Shown piece by piece: positions 9,465-19,310 of a stretch of DNA of 64,000 nt. The DNA lies in NCBI GenBank assembly GCA_973895155.1, contig OZ316891.1:21576001-21640000 (forward strand), written 5' to 3'. This DNA is from Marsupella aquatica. Its lineage: Eukaryota; Marchantiophyta. The notes beneath the pieces were generated by a model. It worked only from the letters and a program-made list of their open reading frames with translations, did no database searches and was not told where the DNA came from. Both the position numbers and the translations under genes were made by a program. The stretch's first letter is position 1. Each line of letters starts with the position of its first letter.

Positions 9465-11402
9465 CTATTTGGTGGCATAATCAGTGGCCAGAATAATGTA
9501 TTTGCTACGACTTTTCCTAGCGGCTGGTGAAATTGGGCCTACAAAATCAATACCCCATTTCTCAAAGGGGGCCAAAGGAAGGATGGGAGTGAGTGGCCAT
9601 TTAGAAGATGCAGTGGGTTTGCCTACTCGTTGGCATGGATCACAGGTTTTAATAAAATTGTAGGTGTCCTTGTGCATTGTGGGCCACCAATATCCGGCAT
9701 CTTGAATTTTCTTAACAGTGGTGGTAACTGCATAGTGTCCACCTGTCTCACCAGAATGTAAGGCTGCAATTACCTGTGGAATTTCTCTCATCTCAAGGCA
9801 ACGCCGTAACCTTTGATCAGGGCCTTGCTTAAATAAGGTGCCTTTGATAATTGTATAAGGACCTACCTTATGTGCAAAAACAGCCCTCTCCTCAGCATTA
9901 AGTCCTTCTGGAAAGACCCCACACAGCAACATCTTCACAATATCAAAATATTTCGAGGACTCGCCTTCAATGTGCCAAAGGTGCTCATCCGGAAAGTCGT
10001 CAGACAGGTTGTGGTCATTCTCTGTACCTGGAAGTCTAGACAAGAAGTCGGCATTCTCATGGTGTTTCCCTGGACGGACTTGCACCTCGTAATCAAATTC
10101 CTGAAGCAGGAGGACCCATCTAGCCACCCTCCCCGACAGGTCAACTTGATTAACCAGGTATTTCAAAGAATGATGGTCCGTGTGAAAGATGATCTGATAT
10201 CCAAGAAGATAATGACGAAACTTTTTGCAGGCAAAAACAATGGCTAAGGCTTCTCTTTCGGTAACTGTATAGTTTTTCTCAGCAGCACTCATCTGCCTAC
10301 TGGCATAATAAATGGGATGATCCCTAATGTCATCATCCTTTTGACTCAAGTTAGCTCCGATGCAGAAAGCAGATGAGTCAATGAAAACATGAAACTTCCT
10401 ACTCCAATCTGGTGGGGAGAGAATGGGCGCAGTCACAAGGCGGTCCTTTAGTGTTTGAAAAGCTTGCTGTCTTTCTTCATTCCAAACATAAGGTTCATTT
10501 TGTTTGAGCAATTTGGTCAGAGGCATAGCAATATCGGCATGTTTATGAATGAATCTGCGATAATACCCGACATGCCCTAAGAAGGCACGGAGTTGCTTCA
10601 AATCCGTCGGAGGTTGAAGTTCCATGATCACCCGGACCTTTTCTTTGTCCACCTCTATGCCACGCTGAGAAATGACATGGCCGAGCAAGATACCTTCCTG
10701 CATTCCGATGAAGCACTTCTCGGGGTGTAAGCACAATTGAGCTTCCCGACACTTCTGGAAAGTCTTATCGAGGTGCATTAAATGGTCAGCCGCCGATCCA
10801 TACACACAGAAATCATCGATGAAGATCTCCATGAAGTGCCGAAGGTACTCCTGAAAAATAATCATCATGATACGCTGAAAAGTGCCTAGGGCATTACACA
10901 ACCCAAATGGCATCATTGCATACGCATATGTACCCCAATCTGTTGTGAACGTGGTCTTGTCCCGATCCTCCTTTCGAATGGAAACCTGGTTGTACCCAGA
11001 GTATCCGTCCAGAAAAGTATACAACTCATGCAATGCGACCTGATCAAGCACTAGATCTATGAAGGGTAAGGGATAATGGTCCTTCCTGGTGGCTGCATTC
11101 AATTTCCGATAGTCCTGACACACGCGGATTTTTGTCTTTCCATCAGGTCCCGCCTTCTTGGGTACAATGACAATGGGGGATACCCATTCACTACTCAAGA
11201 CGGGGTAGATGAAACCAGCAGCAGTCAACTTATCCAGCTCCTCCTTCACAAGGACAGAGTACTTGGGGTTCAAACGGTACTGCCTTTGACGGACTGGCAC
11301 TGCCCCTTCCATCAAGTCTATCCGATGCTCTCCCAGATGAGGGTGGATGCCCTTCAAATCTGAATGACTCCATGCAAAAACATCCTTGTACTGGGTCAAC
11401 AA
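9465..11402 (-). pseudogene. Gypsy reverse transcriptase, RNase H and integrase N-terminus
   Basis: 645 codons of uninterrupted pol. RT occupies roughly residues 1-270, with TFLDGYSGY (129-137), MPFGLCNALGTFQ and the catalytic FIDDF (194-198, in place of YxDD). RNase H follows (VFIDSSAFCIGANLSQ, EREALAIVFACKKFRHYL, FHTDHHSLKYL). The integrase zinc-binding module (HSGETGGHY with CDPCQRVG) and the start of its core (WGIDFVGP) complete it. Function is copying of the element RNA into DNA. The frame continues upstream through a TAA at 11409 and downstream through a TAG at 9465, so the ancestral polyprotein is broken into pieces. In RNase H the first Asp is followed by SSA where many elements have AS. 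Confidence 0.92.
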
Positions 11403-11408
11403 CTTAAT

Positions 11409-12404
11409 TTACAAGTCCCGCAACTCACCCTGGATATGCTTTCCTATATTAAGGAACTTGCCAGGTTCAATCTCAACTTTTTGACAAGCCTTAGGGTCCA
11501 CTATACCATCCGTTAGGCCTGCTGGCCTAAGCTCCAAATCACCAACATCAGACTCACTGATTTCCGGAGAGGGAGGGTGTTTTCCATTACCGGAGGATAC
11601 GCCATGCATTTGCTGATCTGAGAATTGTTTCCCTGTATCATGGCCGACTCCTTGTAAGTTTGCTTTCTCCCCTTCCGGTGGAAATTGTCAAAAAGGGTCC
11701 TCAGAAGCTAATCCAGTCTCCACAACTGGATCAGATAGGTAAACCTCCAAATAGCGTACCTCCTCCAACTCAAACTCCAATGGCTCCAGAATCAGGTTGG
11801 AATCCGAAAAGTCTGACGTATACCCGTCGTCAGTTTGCGTCTCGCCCTTATGATCCTCAGTAGCCCAACTCACCACCACCTTGGGTTTACCAAAAGACAT
11901 CTCTTGAGCTTTCCAATTTACCTGCACTTGGGCTTTATACAACCAGGGGCGGCCTAACAAGACTGGAAAGCTGGAAGGTACCTCTGGACTTATTATCACA
12001 TATTCCAAAGTAAATGGAACACCAGCAATCAGAGTATCTACCTTACTTAATTTTCCCGCGGGAACAACTCGAGATTGGTCCGCCATCCGCAGGATCTTGG
12101 GTGTTGGTTCAAACTTAGTAAATCCAAGATTAAATGCAGTTTGCTGAGTCATGAGGTTGACGCTGGAACCACCATCCACTGGTACTCTCCTCACAACACA
12201 TCCTTGAATTTGTACGTCCAGCTCTGGTGGTCCCTTATCCTCCCATTCCAAACGTAATACATCCACCTCTGGCAACTTACGCCGCCTTCGCTTTCCTGCC
12301 AACAATCCTCTCAATTGGCGTCTATAAACCGGGTTGTCTTGCAACAACTCACCAATGGTGATATGAGCAAGATGGCCCTTCACGTCTTCTACAATATCAT
12401 ATCC
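11409..12404 (-). pseudogene. Gypsy retropepsin and linker to RT
   Basis: Continues gag in the same frame after a single TAG (12405-12407). The aspartic protease shows the active-site loop VDGGSSVNLM and the late motif PVLLGRPWL, both typical of Tat/Athila proteases, followed by an acidic tail. A TGA at 11688-11690 and a TAA at 11409-11411, both in the same frame, interrupt the linker (ELRPAGLTDG, VEIEPGKFLNIG) before RT. There is no frame change between gag and RT, so the ancestor probably encoded one long Gag-Pol. Confidence 0.85.
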
Positions 12405-14562
12405 CTATTGCTTTAACACAGGTCGTTCGGGCTCCTTCACCACTGGCTTCTGAATTGAATGCGAGGTGTGATCTTTAACTAGTTCCTCTAATTGAGCTTT
12501 TACTTCTGAAGAAATGTCAGGTAAAAAATATTTGGGATCATAGCGATCATAAGCTGGGTCCTGATCCTTGGGTAGGCCTTCCTCAAATGGAGCTCGTTCC
12601 TTCGGCTTAGGTCCCTTCTTTTGGTGCTTCGCTACTGCTCGTTTCTCCTCTTTCCGCTTGGAACGAGTAGTTGCATAGGTATCCGTTAGAACTTTGTCCC
12701 GATCCTGAACTCGAGCATTAGGCATGCCCACCACCCCTGGCTTCACCAAGTGATCCACTAACACATCAGGAACAATTCCGGCCAGTGGTTGAGCAAACGT
12801 GGAGTGGCCTATCACTTCCACTCTGTTCACATCCCCATGGTGGATCATTCCACAATGCTCAACCTCTTCAGAGTACACCATCCTCACTTTAGCCTCTGGT
12901 CTGATTGTCTCCTTGACAGGCTCTTGAGCAAAGCGAACCATCATTTTTGTTTTAGGCGGATTTGGACATTCCACAGGCAAGTGCCCTTCCTTGCCACAAT
13001 TTCCACATATAGGGGTGTATCCCTCTTCTCTCTTCGGATATGGACATTGCGGTGAGTAGTGGTCCGGCTGACCGCAATTCCAACAGGATCCTTTTTGCCG
13101 TGGAGCTCCTCTAGGGGGGTATCCTCCTGGAGGTCCCATAGGCGGCCTGGGAACAGGTCTGTTGAAGGCAGGTTTTGGCGGTACCCAATTATTCATTGGT
13201 GGAGGGGCAGGTGGGAAATACTGACCTCCTGGTGTTGCCTGAACTGCATATGCCGGCTCGTATTCGTAATCTTCTACCTCCTCCGGTCCTTCCAAGTAAT
13301 TTACTGCCATACGCCAATTTGGGCACTCCGTCGGATAGTGCCCTTGCTGATTACAATGGGTACACCACACGTTTGTCCTCATGGTTGGTGGTAATCTTCG
13401 CACAGGTTTCACCGCAGCAATATGTACATTCAGCTTAGATAGTTTCCCGGTTATTTCCTCCATCATGCGATCCATTTTTTTCTGAGTAGAAGTCTTAGGC
13501 TCTACCTTCGAGGTTGACTTCTTCTTTTTGGAGGCGGACTGTTCCGAATCTGAACTAGAACTAGAGCTAGCGCTTGCACTAGTGCTTGAATCCGTACTCT
13601 CATCGTCTTCACTACTGCTGCTGTCACTATCGTCCTTCTCCGAATCAGATTTAGACTTTGATTTTTTCTTCTTTTTCCTCTTATCTTTCTTCAAGTCTTT
13701 CCTCACTCGCTTTTTCTCAGAAATTTCAGAATCCACATACTTCTGTGCTGATTCCTGAACTTCCTCCAAAGTAGTACCACCTTCACGCCTGACATATCGA
13801 GCAATTCGTGACGGCAATCCGTTGATAAACCAATCCTTCACAGTAGACTTAGATGTGGCTGGATTATATTGGTCCACCAAATCCAACAGTTTATCCGCAT
13901 ATTTCCTCACAGACCCATGTTTCTTCATGTGTAAATGAGAGATCCTAGCAAAAGCTCGAGCGGCAGACCCCTCCTCTTTGTACTTAGCCAAGAAGGCAGC
14001 CTTCAACTTACCCCAGTCATGTTTATCTGGAAAGCGATCATACCACTTTTGAGCTCTCTTCTTCATCAGTCCACCAAATAAATTAGCCTTTTTCCGCATC
14101 TTGGCTTTGTCCATTTGAAGCTGCAGCAGCTTCAAATTCCTTCAAATAGGCTTCTGCATCCTCTTTAGATGATCCAAAGAATCTATCATATCTCACATTG
14201 TTACGAGCCATTATAGTAGGACTTAGATTAGGGATGGGTAAGGCAGATCGGATGGCAAACGGATTAGTCCAAGTTTGAGGACTTAATACAATAGAACTAC
14301 TAGATTCTGAACTACTGCCGGAGCTCTTCTCGCCTGAAGACGACCCTTCTGATGAATTAAATGCTGTGAAGCCTTCAAGTTCTTCTAGAGTTGGATTCTG
14401 TTGTAAAATCCCTTTGACATCTGATGGTTTCCGTGAATGCTGTGGTGGACCAATCAACTTGGGTCCGGATCGCAAATTCACATATAAGGGTCTACTGGGT
14501 GCAGGATTTTCCAGAGTCCCTTGGGTTACCCTAGTCTGAATGGAGGTTACCTTCCTTGTCAC
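12405..14562 (-). pseudogene. Gypsy Gag with three CCHC zinc knuckles, one frameshift
   Basis: The first ~150 codons (from 14562) are in one frame and the remaining 576 codons in another. The two overlap near 14083-14135, indicating a one-base shift just before NLFGGLMKKRAQKWYDRFP. The capsid-like region (WGKLKAAFLAKYKEEG, then YADKLLDLVDQYNP) leads to a Lys/Ser-rich, highly charged segment. Three zinc knuckles follow: CTHCNQQGHYPTEC, CWNCGQPDHYSPQC and CGNCGKEGHLPVEC, each C-x2-C-x4-H-x4-C. A Pro-rich spacer lies between the first and second. Gag would form the virus-like particle and bind element RNA. It ends at a TAG in the context CAA TAG GGA, in frame with the protease. Confidence 0.9.
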
Positions 14563-16037
14563 ACTTCCCGGTAAAGGGAATTCTGATGCTTGAAAATCAG
14601 ACAGGAGGTCTCGATTCCACAGCCTTGCTCGAGGATTCTGATTTATAAGAAGCTTTCCTCCATTTCTTTTTGATTTGGCGAGCTTCCTCCGACATACCTC
14701 ATTCTTAGCAATAGTAAAACTTCTCTCCCTAGTTAATTGTCTTGCTACATTACTGAATCCAGGTCGTACTCAGAAGTATTGAAGGAAGATGTGATTCATG
14801 AGGCCCCATTATGAAGAAATCCAGGTGGTACAGGCGATCACCAATTTGAATAGGTACTACCCTCATCTCCCCCACAGGTTTAATCAATTGGCCATTGATC
14901 CAGAACTGTGTGTAAGTTGGTAAAATTGGTGCGAGAGCCAGATTCTGAGCCAAACGAATAGAAAGCAAATTAATTCGAGAGCCCCTGTCTATTGAAACTT
15001 CCTTAATCAGGTATCCCGCCAATCTCACCTGAGATTCAAAAGAACTTTGGATGGCTCTTGTGAACACATTGGAGGGATGCATGGTAGCTTTGATTACAAG
15101 CATCTTTCAATGCCACTCAAATTTTGAGAAAACACCCACTACAGATGGAAGCGGTCACCTTGGCTTTTCCCAAGGGGCATGCCTCTTGCACCTTGTGTCG
15201 AGGGATTCGAACAGGTATGTCCATTCAACTCTTGGGAATCCAAAGTGTCTGGAAACCCATTTAATGCCTTGGAGATCTTCTCCTGACCCCTCTTCATATC
15301 CTTCTTTGGCTAGGTTTACCGCAGCACTTCCTATCTCATCCTCCTATTGGGCCCCATTTCACCTTGAAGCATTGTACTAGCCAATTCCGAAATAGAAATT
15401 ACAGTATATCTCTCCTGAGTAATCCTACCATTTAATCTCAGCATTACCAAATGCAAATTCAAACCTTCCCACCATATTATGGACAGCCAATGAACTCCCC
15501 TTCTACCCCTCACACTTAACACCCATGTTTGCACATATTGATTATGCAAATTCCTAACTCGTAGGGAGCCTAATGATCTAATGGGTGGGGGCATTCTTCA
15601 AGAATCCTCCACCCCTAAGGTTGGCTTACAGCCTAAGTATCTCAATAATTTTTAGCATTGGCTCTAACACTTATCCTAAACAAATTGATCTCTTCAATAA
15701 AAAGGGTAAAACTCTTTCCAAACTTCGCCTATAATCCACTGATTATCTTAATCTCGATTCCTACACACAAAAATCTCTTTCTTCACATGGAAATCAAGCA
15801 CCCTTGAGGCTATCCTTTTTGGCCTTAATTTCCTTCCTTCTCCTTCTCCTATTAAGGAGGGCTTCCTCCCTCATCATCTCCCGGAAAGCTTCCGGGGCAT
15901 TTGCTAGGGTGAAGGGTCGAACCTCCAGCACCTGAATTGGCCATTATCCTGAATCTTCCATTAAGTAACTCCTTCTGACCAATTCAACCTCCTCGGTTGG
16001 CATTCACTGCCTTGATATCAATCCATTCCATACTGTT
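14563..16037 (-). other. Gypsy 5' leader
   Basis: About 1.5 kb between primer-binding site and gag, unusually long for a simple Gypsy element but usual in the Tat group. It holds a degenerate protease-like frame (listed separately) and no other intact ORF. Confidence 0.6.
14750..15103 (-). pseudogene. Degenerate retropepsin-like frame in the Gypsy leader
   Basis: A 117-codon minus-strand frame reads VRLAGYLIKEVSIDRGSRIN, then LLSIRLAQNL, WINGQLIKPVGEMRVVPIQ and GDRLYHLDFFIMG, ending LSTTWIQ. This follows the order of a retrotransposon aspartic protease: strand before the active site, D-x-G-S loop (here DRGS instead of DGGS), the KPVG.. strand, and a late LL.. W motif with the G of LGRPW lost. 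It is distinct from the main protease at 11.4-12.4 kb. It may be a fragment of another element nested in the leader, or a duplicated module. Confidence 0.5.
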
Positions 16038-16054
16038 CCCCGGCAGCGGCGCCA
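16038..16054 (-). promoter_or_regulatory. Primer-binding site, tRNA-Asp type
   Basis: Minus-strand TGGCGCCGCTGCCGGGG differs by one base from the complement of the 3' end of plant tRNA-Asp (..CCCCGGCAACGGCGCCA). Its place next to the LTR inner edge identifies it as the site where minus-strand DNA synthesis starts. Confidence 0.85.
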
Positions 16055-16063
16055 AAAATCATA

Positions 16064-17729
16064 TGTCGTATAGCCAGAAGAACAAAAAGGAACACTTTTT
16101 ACATAAAGACTCGGAATTCGATCCCTTTAAGAACAGATTTGGAAAGAATTGAATGAATTTATCTCTCTGAGTAATCTAAAGCTCTCAGCACATAGATTTC
16201 TTGTTTCTCACTAAAAGATCAAATAAACAAAACACCAAAGTAAATAAACTTCTGTCTTATGAGTCAAGAGAGAGTCAATTATGGTCTGAAAACTCTGATT
16301 AGCTATTGCCACTCCTTCAAAAAGGACTATGGTCTTAGAATAGACATAAAACAAATCTCATAACTCACTAATTTCTCTTCTGACTAAATAAAATTGCATG
16401 ATAATGAATTTCCAATTTGCTAAACAAGTACTGCTCTGGTTACAAATGTAATGATATGACTTAAGATGCCGGCAACATGGTTTGACATCAGTGATACGCA
16501 ATTCCGTCAAACACTAAATCATATTCCATAAACAAAGTAACGGTACTGAATACTCTAAGAATCAAACTTTACTTCTCACATATCAAACAACAACTCTTGA
16601 ATTAGCTAGCGAATCTTGACCCTTCAAGCAAGCCTAGCAGTGAATTCAATGTAAGTCACAGAAGTTTGTAACTGAATTCAAGTATCAAGAAATTTCTTGA
16701 ATTCATAAATTCAAACATAAGTTTTACTTCCATACAAGACTTCTCTTGTTAAAATGGAAGGAGGGAAACTAACAGAAGTCTGATTGGAATTGTCCCCCCT
16801 TCCTTCCGAATGGAAAAACCATGAGGTTTTATAAGTAAAGGTTCCCTTAACTGAAAAGGCATGACTTTTCAAACCTCAAATATCTAAAAGACAATCCTAA
16901 AAGAAATAAAGAAATGCATTGGAGACTTAGTGGACGCTTTGTAGAGCGTCGGTGCTTTCCGGTAAAACTAATAAACAGTGGTGTTAATCTAATTTTAACT
17001 TCTAAACTAAAAGTCGGAATGAGCTGAGACTTTTCTAGAGTACTCTACTACATATAATCTCTATGCTGACAAAGTTTCAGACTTTTCTGAGATCTCTAAG
17101 TGCCTCAAATAAATCGGTAAAAGTGGCACGGTGTTATAAAAGTGCGAAAACTGAAACTTTTTCTAAGTGTTGGGAACATAGTGGACGCTTCAGAAAGCGT
17201 CCAAAACTACAAAGGACTTTTATGGACGCTTCAGAAAGCGTCGGCTGAATTTTGAGGTTTTGGTCGCGGCGTCCGTCTTCCGGCCTTCAGGTGGGACGCT
17301 TCAGAAAGCGGCGAAGTCTGGCTTGGCGGACGCTTCAGAAAGCGTCGATTCTGCTTTGTCTTCGAACACGGCCGAACAGTCGAGGCGTCACTTCTCATGT
17401 GGACGCTTCAGAAAGCGTCTCATCGGACTTTGGGGTTAGCGGACGCTTCAGAAAGCGTCTTAAAGCGTCCGGTGTCTGGTTCGAATAGACGTTTCACGAA
17501 GCGTCTTCTGTTCCGTGGTATCGGTGAAGGACGGCTCAAAAAGCGTCGTGGTTAAGGGGGTCGCATCTGGTTGGCAGCACACATGGACGCCTCTGCTGTC
17601 TTGAGGTTTATTGGCTTTGTAACTGGGGACGCTTCAGAAAGCGTCCTTAGTTAGACTGAAGTGAGTTAACCGCCAAATTGAAAGTAGACGCTTCAGAAAG
17701 CGTCGTTTTTGCTCAAAAAGTTTGAAACA
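16064..17729 (-). repeat. Full 5' LTR of the Gypsy element (1,666 bp)
   Basis: Starts TGTCGTATAGCC and ends GTTTGAAACA on the plus strand (TG..CA). The inner edge is 9 bp from the primer-binding site, and the outer edge abuts ATTCA. It contains the 18-bp palindrome array (16.93-17.7 kb). Its first ~500 bp resemble the solo LTR at 32572: TGTCGTAT start, a ..ACTC.G..TTCG.TCCC block, and a GCCGGCAACATG then GCAATTCC block. The two LTRs belong to related families. Confidence 0.85.
16930..17705. repeat. Array of LTR palindromes GACGCTTCAGAAAGCGTC
   Basis: About eleven copies of an 18-bp inverted repeat (stem GACGCTT/AAGCGTC, short loop), separated by 20-90 bp of unique sequence. Clear copies are at 17184, 17225, 17293, 17331, 17403, 17442, 17628 and 17686. 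Variants lie near 16934, 17488 and 17531, and one partial copy near 17585. Two more copies are in the 3' LTR remnant. Spacers are not conserved while the palindromes are. They sit in the LTR 5' part, where U3 promoter elements are expected. Confidence 0.92.
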
Positions 17730-17734
17730 ATTCA

Positions 17735-19310
17735 GATTTTTCTCTTATGGTCGTGTTTCAGCAAAAGTCTCCTTTCCACAGCTCCTGCTTAGCCAATTGT
17801 TGTAACAAATCCTCATGGCAATAAGACATCTCCTCCCGAATAAGTTGATTCATGTTCGCCAGAGCTTCACAAAATTTCTCTAAAGGGAGGGGCAATCCAA
17901 ATTTGCCCAACATCTTCCCTTGGGTGTGCAATGTCTATCCAATCAAATACAGGACAAAGCTCCTTTGCGATTCTTCTGAGGGTCCAAGAATACCCATGTT
18001 GAGGAGGCAATGAGAACAATCATCGCCCAACCTTGAAGCGTGACTGTCCAAGGATCTCAGGGTTGTGTTGGACCTCCAAAGATGAGGATGACGTGATGAA
18101 CAACCATCAAAGCTATGAGCTGGTTTGCATCATTCAGGCCCACCTCACTAAGACACCTATCCCACTCAACATCATCTTGTACAATCCACATGCGAGGGCG
18201 GCTTCTTTGAACGTTAGATGAACCACATTCTCAAAAGTACAAAGATCTTCAAAACTCTTAGCCCCAATGACAACAATCAAGAGGACTTGCAGATAATATC
18301 TCTCCCTGCAGATGGTGCCACAAAGTATATTCTCTCGTATATTCTCCCATTGTTGAACCCTTGTTGATGTGGACTCCATTTGCGTACCTCCTTGTTCCAC
18401 GTCCATTCTTGAGGGAAAATTGTATACGTGACATGGCATGTTGATTCAAACATTGCGTTTATAATCTTGAACCCTCCTGTCAAAGTGGTGTCCATGTTTG
18501 ATTCTCTTTCATCCATGTCTAAATTATCAGCATCTTTGTTGTCTGAACATTACTTCATGCTCCCTAACTTTTACAATGCACTTGGAGACGCTAGACAGAA
18601 GTACTACTCTGCCATTTTAAATTGCAATATTTGTCACATCCCTTCCTTTGCATATACATAGCGTGCATCAAGATGTGTTTTGATTTCATCCTGCAACTCT
18701 CCAACTTCCACCGATGCCTGATTATGCCCCTTGTATACATACTTGTATAAGTACTTAATCACCTTAATGGAACAACAAAATCTCAACATTAATGTGAGCA
18801 TTGTATTCATGCTCAAGTATGGGCTATAGGGCACAACCCATCGATCTGTTGTCAAATCTAAATCCATTCTTGTCCTTGTTGAATGACTGCCCATTGTCTC
18901 ACCGCCAATACAAAGGATAGTCTCCGTCCCCAAATTGTGTCTTTGAGGAGAATTCATGAGGATAACATTTAGTACACTTTCAATCTAGCTTCCATGCATG
19001 ACAAGTTGGGATAACCTATGCCACATCATGGACCATGGGTCGTGCACTTGGTTATAGTCTCATGAAGTCGAGTATATTTTACTATATTAGGGATCTCGAC
19101 ACACACCAACTGATCCACCTTGTTAGGGGTGCGAATCTTATGCCATTCTGCCAAAATGATCAACATCTGGGCATGAGGCAACCCATGCTATTGGAACTCT
19201 ATGACATACAGAGAGCAATGGGCCTTCCTAAGACCCCTTGGTGAACCTCTACCAACAACGCCCTTAGCTTCAGTTTGAAGCATCATGCCACAATTTCATG
19301 TCGGGACGGA
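17735..19310 (-). pseudogene. Helitron Rep (HUH) and helicase N-terminal half
   Basis: Minus-strand segments in the order of RepHel proteins: LYVIEFQ, then HGLPHAQMLIILAEWHKIR (HUH site, ~19164-19182), KVDQLVCVEIPN, RLHETITKCTTHGP, KCTKCYPHEF, GDGDYPLYWRR, RWVVPYSPYL, AHINVE, YLYKYVYKGH, ERYYLQVLL, SFEDLCTFENVVHLTFKEAA and EALANMNQLIREEMSYCHED. Stops and frame changes occur throughout. The second His of the HUH motif is Gln (HAQ instead of HAH), which alone would disable the endonuclease. The rest of the helicase lies at 7.1-8.5 kb. Confidence 0.88.

Larger units (their letters stand above)
8494..17729 (-). mobile_element. Tat/Athila-like Ty3/Gypsy LTR retrotransposon, decayed
   Basis: On the minus strand the order is 5' LTR (17729-16064), a tRNA-Asp type primer-binding site (16054-16038), a ~1.5-kb leader, gag (14562-12405), protease, RT, RNase H, integrase (12404-8679) and a 3' LTR remnant (8592-8494). 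Gag-protease-RT-RNaseH-INT order defines Ty3/Gypsy. The PBS and the long leader fit the Tat/Athila group. The pol frame is broken by single in-frame stops and gag by a one-base shift. The 3' LTR has lost about 1.57 kb. The element sits inside the Helitron helicase gene. Confidence 0.9.
6489..19310 (-). mobile_element. Decayed autonomous Helitron (RepHel), split by a Gypsy element
   Basis: On the minus strand, from high to low coordinate, come a Rep HUH region (~19.2 kb), the post-Rep region, the helicase first half (to ~17.74 kb), the Gypsy insert (8494-17729), the helicase ATPase half (8488-7076), a minisatellite (6915-6535) and a terminus reading ..GGGTATTGAGCTAG followed by T at 6489. A CTAG end followed by T is the canonical Helitron 3' end. 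The 5' TC end was not located and lies right of 19.3 kb, so the right limit is a minimum. All coding parts carry stops and frameshifts, so the element is not autonomous now. Confidence 0.85.

Noticed and set aside
12405-12407. Programmed readthrough of TAG between gag and protease
   Set aside because: Three other in-frame stops downstream, one at a conserved Trp, make random decay the simpler explanation; kept only as a minor alternative.
16930-17705. CRISPR-like array (short palindromic repeats with unique spacers)
   Set aside because: It lies inside an LTR of a plant Gypsy element, spacers vary from 20 to 90 bp, there are no cas genes, and the genome is eukaryotic.
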